Positions 49,212 through 59,693 of a stretch of DNA of 64,000 bases are shown piece after piece. Origin of the DNA: UBA6168 sp041392505 (GTDB lineage: Bacteria; Bacteroidota; Bacteroidia; Chitinophagales; Saprospiraceae); assembly GCA_041392505.1 (NCBI GenBank), contig JAWKLX010000007.1:1-64000 (forward strand), in the 5' to 3' direction. The notes under the pieces were generated by a model. The model made no database searches. It was not told the origin of the DNA and worked only from the letters and a program-made list of their open reading frames with translations. The position numbers and the translations under genes were made by a program. How positions within the stretch are numbered: the stretch's first letter is position 1; each line of letters begins with the position of its first letter.

Positions 49212-50949
49212 TTATCCCTGGAAATAGAGGTACGTGCTGCTAAAATCAACACAACCACCAACACCGAAATCACATAATCAATAGTGCGATAAGTGGCTTT
49301 GGTTTCGGCCTTTTGTTCGGCAGCTACTGTTCCAAGGGTCAGGCCTTTAATTTGCTCCATATTTGAGCTCTCCTGATGTGTAGCTGACAGCTACGATTGT
49401 AATTGCGGACACGAAGAAAATAAGTAAGCTATAATACTGGAAAAACATATTGTTGATGATCCAGAAAAACGACCCTTCTTCATAACTAAATCCTTCATTT
49501 AACATCACAGGGGTGTCAATCATCAAACGGAAAAGCCCGAGTGCAAAACCCACCAACAATGCCGCCAAAGCGCCTTTTGCATTTATGCGTTTATTAAAAA
49601 CGCCAAAGAAAAAGACCACAAAAATGGGTGGTGCAAGATAGCCCTGCACACTCTGAAGATAATCGTATAAACCACGGCTGCCCTGAATTACTGGAATCCA
49701 CAACAAGCCAATGACTACCATCACACCCGTTGCTATACGACCCACTTTTACCAATTGTTTTTCCGTAACATTTGGACGGAATTTGGAATATAAATCCATG
49801 GTGAATAGGGTAGAGGAAGCGTTGATTGATGTTCGCAAGTGAGCTCATTAAAGCCGCTAATAAACCTGCCACTAATCCTAATTCCTATGCTGGCAACACT
49901 TTGGCCACCAGCAATGGGAATACTCGCTGCGCATTAGCGTTGATGATATTTCCTTCGCTATCCAAGAGCGCACCTGCGAGTTCCGGCATTTTGCCACTGG
50001 CGGCCAAAGCAAAGCAGATGATACCGAATGATAAAAATAACACGGGTAATAATTTGAAGAAGGCGGCAGCGATTGTCCCTCGACGGGCTTCGTTAAGTTG
50101 GCTGCTCCCAACATCCTTGCACAATGTATTGATCGGTACACCAGTACCAAAGGGCCAATGATGGGGGCACAAAACAACATGCCCAGCCAGGGGTAATTGC
50201 CATTGAAATACCACGCCATTTGGGTATCCGTTTTAATCGCATGCTCAAGTACCTTCCATGCCTGCGGAACGAGTGGTTTCCACAAATTGAACATTTCAGA
50301 GCCAGCGATTCTTCTTAGTTCGTCCCAGCCACCAAGGGCATCCACATATCGACCAAAACGCAACCCAAAATGGAGATCACAGTCTGAATGGCTTCAGTAT
50401 ATGCGACTGCCCGGAGTCCACCAAGGATGGTATAAACACCAGTAAGAACGTGATCATTAAAATGAGCTCACCCAGAAGCTATTCAGCCCATGAAGCTGAC
50501 TTCTGGCAAGAGGACACTGAATACAATGCCTCCGCAAAATACCCACCGCTACTTTGGTCAGCACATAAGCTACTAAGGAAATAACCGACAATACCCATCG
50601 AGATGTTGACGAGAATCTTTTTCCAGAAACTCTGGCATCGTATAAATTTGGAACGCATGTAAAATGCAGCCAACAGCCAGCCTAAGACCAAGATACACTC
50701 AAGCATGAAGTTCATAATGCGCCATGGCAACACCATCCGTCGCACCTGAACCATGAGGCCGACGATGTGCTCTGAACCAATGTCTGAAGCGAAAATGGAA
50801 GCCCCAATACGAACCAGCCGAGGTTTCTTCCAGCAAGGAAATAATCGTCCGAAGTTTCATTTTTTGGCGGATAACCCACCAAGCTATACCCAAAATTAGG
50901 GTGAAATAAAGGGCGATGACGACCAATCAATTGTAGCTAATACTGACAT
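49212..50949 (-). pseudogene. Sodium:solute symporter (SSS family), probable arabinose transporter; multiply frameshifted
   Basis: About 570 residues if joined. It starts MSVLATIDW at 50949, then VIALYFTLILGIAWWVIR and YFLAGRNLGWFV. Further pieces in order are DELRRIAGSEMFNLWKP, WYFNGNYPWLGMLFCAPIIG, ARRGTIAAAFFKLLPV, VAGLLAALMSSLAN and FTMDLYSKFRPNVTEKQLVK, then SVQGYLAPPIFVVFFFGVF and the final IKGLTLGTVAAEQK. The last helix would end YLYFQG at 49212 after one extra base is removed. This matches SGLT-type Na+/sugar symporters. Its place after araA and the mutarotase points to arabinose uptake. Confidence 0.75.
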
Positions 50950-50962
50950 AGTTTCTGCTGGT

Positions 50963-52116
50963 TTATTTCGTTGAAAATTTAAAGGTCTTGGTGGAAGGCT
51001 TTTCACCCGGCGCCAAACCACGGATGGGAATTGTTCTTGGTTTGGCGAATCGGGATAATGCTGCGTTTCCAAACAAAACCCAGATCGATGATCATAAGTG
51101 CCACCTCCCGGAACAGGCAGGCGCCATCTAAAAATTACCGCAATAAAATTAAGATGCCCGGTTCATCGGTATAAATTTCTGAATACTACCACTGCCGGGA
51201 TGATAGGCAGTGGAAACCTTTCTAAAACTTCCTGATTGTTCATCGCCCAGCAATGCGCCTTTGCCTTTTTGCCAATTGGTCGTCTTCTTTTTCAATATCC
51301 TGCCTCGATGCTTTTGGCTTGCCGAAAATCGAATGAGTGTTTTCGACAGGCTGCAATTCACCTGTCGGGATCAAAGTAGCATCAACTGGAAGGTAAGTAT
51401 CGGTATCGATGGTCAGTTCATGATCGAGGATGTTTTTGGAAAATCACCCGATAAGTTGAAGTAGGAATGCCAATAAATTGACAATGGTCTTTTTATCAGT
51501 AGTAGCCTCGTAGCTGACTTCTAAAGCATTGTCATTGGTCAGAGTATAAATGACGTCGAGGTTAAAGTCCCGATATCCGCCTTCTCCTTCCTTGCTGACA
51601 GGTCAATTTCAAAGAGCTACCGTTATCCGATTTTTCCTCACTGGCTGTCCGGTGACAACTTTATCAAAACCTTTAACCCCTCCGTGCAAATGATTGGGAC
51701 CATCATTGGTTTCTAATGAATATTCAGTGCGCTGTCGAAAATTTCCCTGGCAATTCGATTGCCGTACCTTCCGATTACATCAAAATAAGGTGTGCTTTGA
51801 TATACTGTGCCAAGTTATCATACCTAAACGACGTTTTTGTATTGGCCATTTTTATCGGGAGCAGTCCAAGAAGTAATGATGCCGCCGTAGGTTATGACAT
51901 CAATCGACATCCCATTGCTGTTTTGCATGGTGTATTTTTCGACATTTTGTCCATCGGCAGTTTGGCCAAATGCACTTTTGAAATGGTAACGGTCGGTGCT
52001 GATTTTTCAGTCGTTTCCTGTGAGGCTGGTTTCTCGTTATTGCATTGAACCAACATTATGGGAAAAATACCAACAACAAAGGGAAGTGAAAATGTTTGGG
52101 AGTAAGGTTTATTCAT
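50963..52116 (-). pseudogene. Aldose 1-epimerase (mutarotase), multiply frameshifted
   Basis: About 383 residues if joined. N-terminal signal with a lipobox-like Cys (PIMLVQC), so an exported lipoprotein. Recoverable blocks in order: DVITYGGIITSW, then PDKNGQYKNVVLGYDNLAQY, GRYGNRIA, LETNDGPNHLHGGVKGFDK (catalytic His), EVSYEATTDKKTIVNL, LDHELTIDTDTYLPVD, GDEQSGSF and, at the end, PGEKPSTKTFKFSTK. Mutarotases interconvert alpha and beta sugar anomers. Its place between araA and the symporter suggests it readies free arabinose for uptake. Roughly ten indels interrupt the frame. Confidence 0.72.
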
Positions 52117-52174
52117 TAGTTGTTTGTTTTAAAAAATAAAGGAAAAGGAAAGGCTGATGCAATTATTTAATTCC

Positions 52175-53683
52175 TCATAATCGATGCTGAAACAGGTGGA
52201 AATACACCTCATTCGCATTGAGTTTGTCTTTGAAATCACGGACGTTTGTTTGCTCGTCGATGACCAGCATTTCAATGCCTGCACAACTGCAAAATCTTCT
52301 AAATATTCTGTAGTTATTGCCTGGGTATAAACTGTATGATGTGCTCCCCGGCCAAAACTGTATAAGCAGTGGCGGCAATTTCAAGGGGTCTGGCTTGGCA
52401 TCCCAAAGGACACGGGCTACTGGCAGTTTGGGTAAACTTTGTTCAGGAGCTACGCTGGACCTCGTTGACAATCAAACGGAAACGATTGCCCAGATCAATC
52501 AATGAAGCATTGGCGCTACCAGTTGCGCTATCAAAGACCAATCGAACGGGGTCTGCTTTACCACCAATTCCCAACGGATGAATTTCGCAGGAAGGCTGAT
52601 GACTGGCGATGGACGGGCAGATTTCCAACATGTGCGAGCCCAATACATAGGATTTTTCAGGCGTGAAATGATAGGTATAATCTTCCATAAAAGATAAGGC
52701 CACCTTCCAACTCTTTCGAGCCATCGTTTTCATAACAGCGGAGTAGGGCAGCGGTCTTCCAATCGCCCTCTGCTCCAAAGCCGTAACCCTGCGCCATCAA
52801 CCGCTGAACGGCGAGCCCCGGCAGTTGCTTAAATTGTCCAAGATTCTCAAATGTATCCGTAAATGCGCCGAATCTCCTTCCTCCAAAAGGTTTTCAGTGC
52901 CAACTCGATGCGAGCGGCTTCAACTAACGATTCCCGTTTTTTGCCTCCATTTTGCAAAGCCTTCGTCAAGGCATACTGGTCTTCGTATTCTTTTATCAGA
53001 TCTTTGACATCCTTGCTCGAAGCATCAGGTAAATGTTTCAAAACGTCAGAAGTGCTCGTACCCATTTACAGCAAATCCAGCGGATCTGCGCAGAAACTTT
53101 ATTACCTTCCGTGACAGCCACCTCCCGCATGTTGTCCCCAATGCGGAGCGACTTTCAGCGTTTGCATTTCATGCCAACCCAAAGCTACCCTCGACCACAC
53201 ATCCAATTTTTTTTGCACAGACTCACTTTCCCAATGCCCCACAATTACTTTGCGTTTTTTCCGCATGTTGGACATGATGAAACCAAATTCACGGTCGCCA
53301 TGAGCGGATTGATTTAAGTTCATGAAGTCCATATCGATGGTCTTCCAAGGGATTTGGGCATTGAACTGGGTATGGAGGTGGCAAAGTGGTTTGTTTAAAT
53401 TTGAAAGGCCCTGAATCCACATTTTTGCGGGAGAAAACGTGTGCATCCAAACCACCACGCCAATACATTTCGTATCCGAATTTGCGGCCAGGCATATATG
53501 TAGGATTTCTTCGGGGGTCGTCACGACGCCCTTCGATTTTAGCGAAATTAGAAATCGGTTGCTTTTATTTAAACCTTTGACGATGGCACTGGAATTTACT
53601 GCTACCTGTTTCAGCGTCTCTGGCCCATACAGGTGTTGGCTACCGGTGATGAACCATATCTCTTTGTTCTTGATTTTTTTCAT
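52175..53683 (-). pseudogene. araA: L-arabinose isomerase (frameshifted)
   Basis: About 500 residues if joined. The first 190 are continuous: IWFITGSQHLYGPETLKQV, TPEEILHICLAANSDTKCIGVVVWMHTFSPAKMWI, LHTQFNAQIPWKTIDMDFMNLNQSAHGDREFGF. Then pieces in other frames give NMREVAVTEGNKV, the GFGAEGDWKTAALLR block and the C-terminal CEIHPLGIGGKADPVRLVFD. These are diagnostic AraA motifs. The enzyme converts L-arabinose to L-ribulose in the cytoplasm. It sits 58 bp after araD. Frame breaks lie at about 53.1, 52.8-52.7 and 52.45 kb. Confidence 0.85.
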
Positions 53684-53741
53684 TTAAATGGTGGTAATAG
53701 TTGTGTTTATTTTGCCTAGTTATTTTGGCGTAAATAACCTA

Positions 53742-54440
53742 CTACTGTCCGTAGTAGGCATTTTTCCCGTGTTTGCGTTCGTAATGTTTTTTGATCAGCG
53801 CATCTTTCATTCTCGGCGCATTCGGATTGATTTGTAAAGTCAAATAAGCCATCTCAGCAATGGCTTCCAATACCTTACTGTGGTACACTGCCTGTGCGGC
53901 ATTTTTCCCCCAAGTAAACGGGCCGTGGTTGCCGATCAAAACCATCGGCACTTCCTCGTAATCGATGTTTTTTTCCCGAAAACAATCCGTGATTTGGATG
54001 CCGGTATTGTGCTCATAATTTCCCTCGATCAATTCATCCCGCATGGGTTCTGCACAAGGTATATCCGCTGTGAGGTGGTCGGCATGCGTCGTCCCAAAAA
54101 TTGGTATATCCCTTTTCGATTGCGCCCATGCAACTGAGTAAGTCGCATGCGTATGAGCGATGCCTCCAATATTTTCCCAATTTTTATACAACCAGGCATG
54201 CGTTTTTGTATCGGAAGAGGGGCGCATTTTTCCTTCGAAAATGTTGTTATCAAAATCCAAAATGACGATGTCTTCTGGTTTTAAAATCTCATAAGGCACG
54301 CCGCTTGGCTTGATTGCAAAAACGCCCTCTGACCTGTCCACGGCACTCACATTTCCGAAGGTATAGATCACTAAATTAAGGGCGTTCAATTCCATGTTGG
54401 CCTCGTAACATTCCCTTTTCAGCTCTTTATATTTTGTCAT
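53742..54440 (-). CDS. araD: L-ribulose-5-phosphate 4-epimerase
   Basis: 232 residues, intact, the normal length. The class II aldolase-like metal site is visible in AHTHATYSVAWAQ and FGTTHADHL, with the third His in LIGNHGPFTWGK. The N-terminal LVIYTFGNVSAVDR is typical. It converts L-ribulose-5-phosphate to D-xylulose-5-phosphate, feeding the pentose phosphate pathway. Order on this strand is araB, araD, araA with gaps of about 60 bp, so one transcript is likely. Confidence 0.95.
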   Translation of the reverse strand: MTKYKELKRECYEANMELNALNLVIYTFGNVSAVDRSEGVFAIKPSGVPYEILKPEDIVILDFDNNIFEGKMRPSSDTKTHAWLYKNWENIGGIAHTHATYSVAWAQSKRDIPIFGTTHADHLTADIPCAEPMRDELIEGNYEHNTGIQITDCFREKNIDYEEVPMVLIGNHGPFTWGKNAAQAVYHSKVLEAIAEMAYLTLQINPNAPRMKDALIKKHYERKHGKNAYYGQ

Positions 54441-54500
54441 ACATTTTCATTTTATGTCCATTCTGGAGCGTTTTAAATCTCCTCAATTTCTTCAATTAAG

Positions 54501-56168
54501 TTAGGCGGTTTGACTTTCCACGAAATTGCTCAACGCTTCATATTTAGCCATTAAATTTCCAAAGGCAGAAACTTGGTCAGCTTGTGGTAAATATTCAGCT
54601 TCAAATTTACTTGCCAATACTTTACTGGCTTCCAAAACATTTGGATAAAGGCCAGCCGCAACGGCCGCATAAATCGCTGCACCCAAGGCTGGTGCCTGAT
54701 CAGAAGCCGCTACAATAATCGGGCGATTTAAAACATTTGCAAGCGTTTGCATAATAAATGGTGATTTGCGGGCAACGCCCCCAATGCCGATGACCTTTTT
54801 AATTTCCACACCTTCTTCCTCAAAACGGTCCACGATTTTTTTGGAACCAAAACATATCGCATGTACCAATGCTTTGAAAATATGGGGCGCTTTTGTTCCT
54901 AATGACAAATTGGAAATAGCACTTTTCAATGCCTGATTTGCATCAGGAGTCCGGCGGCCATTGATCCAATCCAATGCCGTTGGAAGGCTCTCGGATAAAG
55001 GGATGCTTTCTGCTTGTCTGGATAATTCAGTGATTAAATGCTGTTCAATTTCGTCGGAGAGCTTTTGTTTTTGTTCGGGAGAAATGGCCCCAGAATTTTT
55101 CAAAACATTTTCAACCGGCCACCTTAAAATGTCTTTGTACCAAGCCAAAACATCGCCGAAGGCGGATTGTCCAGCTTCCAAACCAACCATGCCAGGAATG
55201 ACGGAGCCATTGACTTGACCGCAAATGCCTTTTACACAATTAGCGCCGATGGCATGGTTTGGGGCGACCATTATATCACACGTCGAAGTACCCATGACCC
55301 GTACGAGACTGTATTCTTCAACACCCGCACCAACAGCTCCAGCATGTGCATCAAAGGTGCCGACAGCTATAATTGTTTCAGTAGTAAGACCGAGCTTTTT
55401 CGCCCAGTCTTCGCTGAGATTTCCGGCTGAAATATCAGAGGTGAACGTGTCTTCATACAATCGGTCACGGAGGTCAGCCAAGTACGGATGCAGTTTGCTC
55501 ATAAACTCTTTTGGCGGCAGGCCATCCCAGTCTTCATGCCACATCGCCTTGTGACCAGCTGCACAACGGCTTCTTTTTAGTTTGTCAATATTGTCATTTC
55601 CAATTAAAATATTGGTCATCAAATCGCAGTGCTCTACCCACGAATAAGCATGCTCTTTGACAGCATCATCCTGCCGGATGATGTGCAGGATTTTTGCCCA
55701 AAACCATTCAGAAGAATAAATACCTCCTTCATATTTAGTGAAATCCTCGCCGCCCCAACTACTCGCCAATTCATTGATTTCATCAGCTTCCGCAATGGCA
55801 GTGTGGTCCTTCCAAAGTACCATCATCGCATTGGGATTTGTGGTAAAACCGTCAATCAAACACAGAGGTGTTCCATCCTTTGCGACCGGAATAGGAGAAC
55901 TTCCCGTGGTATCCACACAAATTCCTTTTACTGTTTCGGGGGCAACACCCGACTCTTTGACTACACTTTTTATGGTGATCTCCAAACCTTCAATGTGATC
56001 GAGCAAATGTTGGCGAAACTGATTTTTAGAAGGTTCGCAAAATTTTCCTTCCTTCCACCTTTGGTAATAATGGACATTGGTTGCAAGTTCTGCTCCATTG
56101 TCAGCATCAATCAAAACTGCCCGGACAGAGTCCGTTCCATAATCCAAACCTATTACATAATTTTTCAT
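54501..56168 (-). CDS. araB: Ribulokinase
   Basis: A 555-residue FGGY-family kinase, intact. The N-terminal phosphate motif GLDYGTDSVRAVLIDADNG, the middle CVDTTGSSPIPV and VGTFDAHAGAVGAG, and the C-terminal adenosine-binding GIGGVARKSPFIMQTLANV are all present. It phosphorylates L-ribulose. It begins the araB-araD-araA run and is separated from abf upstream by a 416-bp gap that contains a terminator, so it likely has its own promoter as well. Confidence 0.95.
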   Translation of the reverse strand: MKNYVIGLDYGTDSVRAVLIDADNGAELATNVHYYQRWKEGKFCEPSKNQFRQHLLDHIEGLEITIKSVVKESGVAPETVKGICVDTTGSSPIPVAKDGTPLCLIDGFTTNPNAMMVLWKDHTAIAEADEINELASSWGGEDFTKYEGGIYSSEWFWAKILHIIRQDDAVKEHAYSWVEHCDLMTNILIGNDNIDKLKRSRCAAGHKAMWHEDWDGLPPKEFMSKLHPYLADLRDRLYEDTFTSDISAGNLSEDWAKKLGLTTETIIAVGTFDAHAGAVGAGVEEYSLVRVMGTSTCDIMVAPNHAIGANCVKGICGQVNGSVIPGMVGLEAGQSAFGDVLAWYKDILRWPVENVLKNSGAISPEQKQKLSDEIEQHLITELSRQAESIPLSESLPTALDWINGRRTPDANQALKSAISNLSLGTKAPHIFKALVHAICFGSKKIVDRFEEEGVEIKKVIGIGGVARKSPFIMQTLANVLNRPIIVAASDQAPALGAAIYAAVAAGLYPNVLEASKVLASKFEAEYLPQADQVSAFGNLMAKYEALSNFVESQTA

Positions 56169-56443
56169 TTTTCAAGATATTAAATTTGCTTGTGCCACAA
56201 GTTTCTGTATTTGATTTAAAAATATGATGGTAATTTATTTTGCTTTTAGTTCATTTGATTTGTACATATTCAATGTAAATAAAGCTACCTAAAATTTATC
56301 CATATTTTTATTTTTTTTCAATACCTCCATTTTATCAAGCGTAATATGGAATAGCACTTATTTTTTATTTTTTTTAATAAAAATTCCGCTCCATAAATCA
56401 GTTTTTTGTTTAACAAGAAATTTATCAATAGGCGATTTTATTA

Positions 56444-56485
56444 TTTTTTTTGCCCCAATATTTAATTCTTGGGGCAAAAAAAAAA
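56444..56485 (-). terminator. Terminator downstream of the arabinofuranosidase gene
   Basis: Stem TTTTTTTTGCCCCAA / TTGGGGCAAAAAAAAA with a 10-nt loop. It lies about 100 bp past the abf stop on the minus strand, inside the very AT-rich gap 56169-56584, where no other clear signal was found. Confidence 0.8.
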
Positions 56486-56584
56486 TAATTGAGATTAGCC
56501 ATTTTAATGGCTTAATATTTAATTCAAAAAGAACTGTACAATTATTAAAACATCGCTTGCATTAAATATAAAAGTGCGACATTG

Positions 56585-58132
56585 TTATTTCACATTTAAA
56601 ACCACCACAGAAAAAGGCGGCACTGTCACTTTGATATTTTTTCCTTCCAATTTAAAATCATTAAATGCAGTAGGCTGTACTTTTTCAGGATTATCAAACG
56701 TATTATGGTCTTGAATTTTCGCCGATTTAAGTACGGTGCCTTTTACATTTTTAACAGTTGCCCCATTCAATACAACATCCACTATATTTTTTTTATTGGC
56801 ATCAATATTTACAATCGAAATATTGATTTCGCCAGCAGCATTTTTGGAGGCAGAACACGAAACGGCAGGCAGACTTTCTTTCCCGGAATTATAATAGGCG
56901 CCATTGTGAATTTCCGATGGGAGCAAGGTGGCATCCTGGTGAACGTTGAACATTTTAAAAACATGATAGGTCGGCGTGAGCAACATTTTTTCTTCTTTGG
57001 TCAGGATCACCGCTTGCAATACATTGACCGTCTGGGCGATATTGGCCATTTTTACCCGGTCTGCATGGTTGTTAAAAATGTTTAAAGTCGCACTTGCCAA
57101 CATGGCATCCCGCATGGTGTTTTGTTGGTATAAAAAAGCACCATTGGTACCAGGTTCTACATCATACCAGCCTCCCCATTCATCTACAAATAAATCCACC
57201 TTTTTTGCAGGGTCATATTTGTCCATAATAGCTACATGTTTTTGAATCAATTCTTCCATTTCCAAAGCACGTTGCATAATAGTAAAATACTGTTCTTCTG
57301 TGTAATCAGTGGCCGAGCCTTTTTTATTCCAATCAATGACGGAATAATGATGCAAGGCAATTGCCTCCAACATTTTATGAGGAATATTTTTCATCAAAAC
57401 TTCCGTCCAATTATAATCATCACTACTGGCTCCCGATGCAATTCTCACCAGGCCATCAGAATTTCTCCAATCAGTGGTGAAGGTGGTAAATTGGCGGTAA
57501 ATGTTTGAATAATATTCAGGTGTCATATTTCCTCCACAACCCCAAGCTTCATTCCCAATCCCCCAATATTTTACATCCCACGGTTCTTTACGGCCATATT
57601 TTTCCCGTAATTCTGGCATGGGGCTGCTGCCCGCCGGATGCGTGGTGTATTTAATCCAGTCGGTGAGTTCTTGTGGTGTTCCACTGCCGACATTGGCAGA
57701 AAGATATGGCTCGGTCCCCAATAACTCGCACATATTGAGAAATTCATTCGTGCCAAAACTATTGTCTTCTTTCACGTTGCCCCACCATATATTGAGCATG
57801 GAGGGACGGTCTTCCTTCGGGCCAATGCCATCCTTCCAATGGTAAGTATCGGCAAAACAACCGCCCGGCCAGCGGAGGTTCGGGATTTTCATTTCTTTCA
57901 ATGCATCCACTACATCTTTTCTCACACCATTGACATTGGGAATATCACTGTCTTCGCCCACATAAAACCCACCGTAAATACACCTGCCCAAATGTTCGGC
58001 AAAATGTCCATAGATATGGCGACTGATGGTGTGCTCGCCTTTATCAGCATTAACATAAATGGTGGTTTCTTGTGCATCGACCTGTAAAAAGAAAAGAGTG
58101 GCTAAAATCAAAAAGGGTAAGTGTTTTTTCAT
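56585..58132 (-). CDS. GH51 alpha-L-arabinofuranosidase, secreted
   Basis: 515 residues with a signal peptide ending FFLQVDAQ. The GH51 signatures are RHIYGHFAEHLGRCIYGG near the N-terminus, LRWPGGCFADTYHWKDGIGP, the acid/base Glu in YWGIGNEAWGCGG, and the nucleophile Glu in VDEWGGWYD. A C-terminal beta-sandwich completes the fold, ending VVVLNVK. It releases L-arabinose from arabinan or arabinoxylan outside the cytoplasm, supplying the ara genes downstream. It is the first gene on the minus side of the divergent region shared with araR. Confidence 0.95.
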   Translation of the reverse strand: MKKHLPFLILATLFFLQVDAQETTIYVNADKGEHTISRHIYGHFAEHLGRCIYGGFYVGEDSDIPNVNGVRKDVVDALKEMKIPNLRWPGGCFADTYHWKDGIGPKEDRPSMLNIWWGNVKEDNSFGTNEFLNMCELLGTEPYLSANVGSGTPQELTDWIKYTTHPAGSSPMPELREKYGRKEPWDVKYWGIGNEAWGCGGNMTPEYYSNIYRQFTTFTTDWRNSDGLVRIASGASSDDYNWTEVLMKNIPHKMLEAIALHHYSVIDWNKKGSATDYTEEQYFTIMQRALEMEELIQKHVAIMDKYDPAKKVDLFVDEWGGWYDVEPGTNGAFLYQQNTMRDAMLASATLNIFNNHADRVKMANIAQTVNVLQAVILTKEEKMLLTPTYHVFKMFNVHQDATLLPSEIHNGAYYNSGKESLPAVSCSASKNAAGEINISIVNIDANKKNIVDVVLNGATVKNVKGTVLKSAKIQDHNTFDNPEKVQPTAFNDFKLEGKNIKVTVPPFSVVVLNVK

Positions 58133-58777
58133 GTTATTATTTTTTTGATTTAAAATTCATTTATTAGAGATTATTCTGAAATTGGAAATTGAGAAAACAG
58201 TGCGCATTTAAACTTTGATAGTCAACTGGTTAGCAATTTCCTAATTTCCAATTTCTAAATTTCGAATAAAGTCTATTGATGTTTCGCTTTTATTTAAAAA
58301 TAAGGGAAGCAAACTGTCTCAATGATCTGCGCCAAGTTTGCCATTCGTGTTTTGTGTTGGGGGATTCGTAATACATATTTTCAATCCCCGCTTCCTCCTA
58401 TCCTTTATAGAAGGAATTTACATATTGTACATGCGATCAGGTTCGAGCGTGCCGATGCTTAAATCGTATTCTAACTGATGTTTTGTCCATTTGAAAGATG
58501 GTTGAGAAGCATAAATGTAAAGCCAATATCCATACAAATGTATAATCAACACTTATAAGTGCCAAGATGATTTTTTTATTTTCTGAAAATAGCTGCATTT
58601 AATTGCCTGATGTTTTATTGAAGCAAAATAATTTTTGTGTTTTAATAAAACATTATGGTAGGGGGGCGCTGTACATGGTTAGAGAATGATCATGTTATAA
58701 TTACATTTGATTAATTAAATTTGTGCATTAGTCACCTCGCTCGTTCTTGTTACTAATCAAAACCACTTTTGAAATTC
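58133..58777. promoter_or_regulatory. Divergent control region between abf and araR
   Basis: 645 bp with no ORF. Inverted repeats: GAAATTGGAAATTGAGAAA (from 58169) with its near-complement ending about 58257, a perfect 12-bp palindrome CACTTATAAGTG at 58550-58561, and TGTTTTATT / AATAAAACA at 58611-58652. TACATTTG (58702-58709) and TAAATTTG (58716-58723) fit the -7 element for araR. Any of the palindromes could be an AraR operator; sequence alone does not say which. Confidence 0.5.
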
Positions 58778-59491
58778 ATGGACTTAAAAAATAGAAATGC
58801 CCTAACATATCAATATCACATGGAGGATAAAGTTTTGTTGGCGGTAGATTGTATAATTTTCGGATTCGATGAAGAGGATCTCAAGATACTTTTGATCAAA
58901 AGAGGTTTTGAACCTGAAAAAGGCAAATGGTCTTTGGTTGGAGGGTTTCTTAAAAATGAGGAAACCCTGGAAACAGCAGCTACCCGAATATTGAAATTGT
59001 ACACAGGGCTTGATGATATTTATATGAAGCAGGTGGCCACTTTCAGTGAAGTAGACCGTGATCCAGCCGAAAGAACTATTTCAACGGCCTATTTTGCGCT
59101 GATCAACATCAAAAAACACAGCGAAAAGTTGATTAAGGAATTTTCTGCCGAATGGTTCAGTGTGAACAAAGCGCCACATTTGATTTTTGATCATGATAAA
59201 ATGGTGGCGCAAGCTTTAAAGAGGTTAAGGAATCAGACGGCTACCGAACCCGTTGTATTCGAACTACTACCCAAAAAATTTACAATGAGACAACTACAGA
59301 AACTCTATGAAGCAATTTGGGATACTCAACTGGACAAGCGCAATTTTATCTTCAAAATTCTTTCCTTGGATATTCTGGAAAAATTGGATGAGAAAGACAT
59401 GACCTCTTCCCGTAAAGGCTCTTTTCTATATCAATTTGATATAGAAAAATACAATAACGACAATGGCAAATCCTTTTATTTAAAGATTTGA
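58778..59491 (+). CDS. araR: Nudix-type transcriptional regulator of arabinose use (AraR, NrtR family)
   Basis: 237 residues from ATG 58778; an in-frame TTG lies three codons earlier. The N-terminal domain has a Nudix fold (VDCIIFGFDEEDLKILLIKRG, KWSLVGGF). The catalytic Nudix box is degenerate: LETAATRILKLYTGL replaces the RExxEExGL core, so hydrolase activity should be lost. The C-terminal winged-helix region (about 155-225; FTMRQLQKLYEAIWDTQLDKRNF) binds DNA. This is the architecture of the Bacteroidota AraR, an arabinose-responsive repressor. Its divergent position next to abf and the ara genes supports the call. Confidence 0.88.
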   Translation: MDLKNRNALTYQYHMEDKVLLAVDCIIFGFDEEDLKILLIKRGFEPEKGKWSLVGGFLKNEETLETAATRILKLYTGLDDIYMKQVATFSEVDRDPAERTISTAYFALINIKKHSEKLIKEFSAEWFSVNKAPHLIFDHDKMVAQALKRLRNQTATEPVVFELLPKKFTMRQLQKLYEAIWDTQLDKRNFIFKILSLDILEKLDEKDMTSSRKGSFLYQFDIEKYNNDNGKSFYLKI

Positions 59492-59580
59492 TTCCTGATG
59501 AATTATTAACATTGAAGTTTTCTCCTATTTTGACCGCCACAATTTATCTGCTTTCATGCTCGGGCTGCTTACTTTTTTAC

Positions 59581-59612
59581 TTGCAAAAGATATTTTCAAT
59601 GCTCTACCTTTG
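59581..59612 (+). promoter_or_regulatory. Promoter for metH
   Basis: TTG at 59581-59583, 21-nt spacer, TACCTTTG at 59605-59612, an exact -7 match. Transcription would start about 75 bp before the metH ATG. No cobalamin-riboswitch-like structure fits in this short leader. Confidence 0.65.
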
Positions 59613-59693
59613 CACCCTCCCAAGAATTTTAACCTGAGCCAAAACAAAGCAAAAGCCAACCATTAATTTTCCTTTTAAAAATATAACTGATTG

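Noticed and set aside
59492..59693. Cobalamin riboswitch before metH
   Set aside because: The mapped promoter leaves only about 75 nt of leader, too short for a B12 riboswitch, and no B12-box-like sequence was seen.
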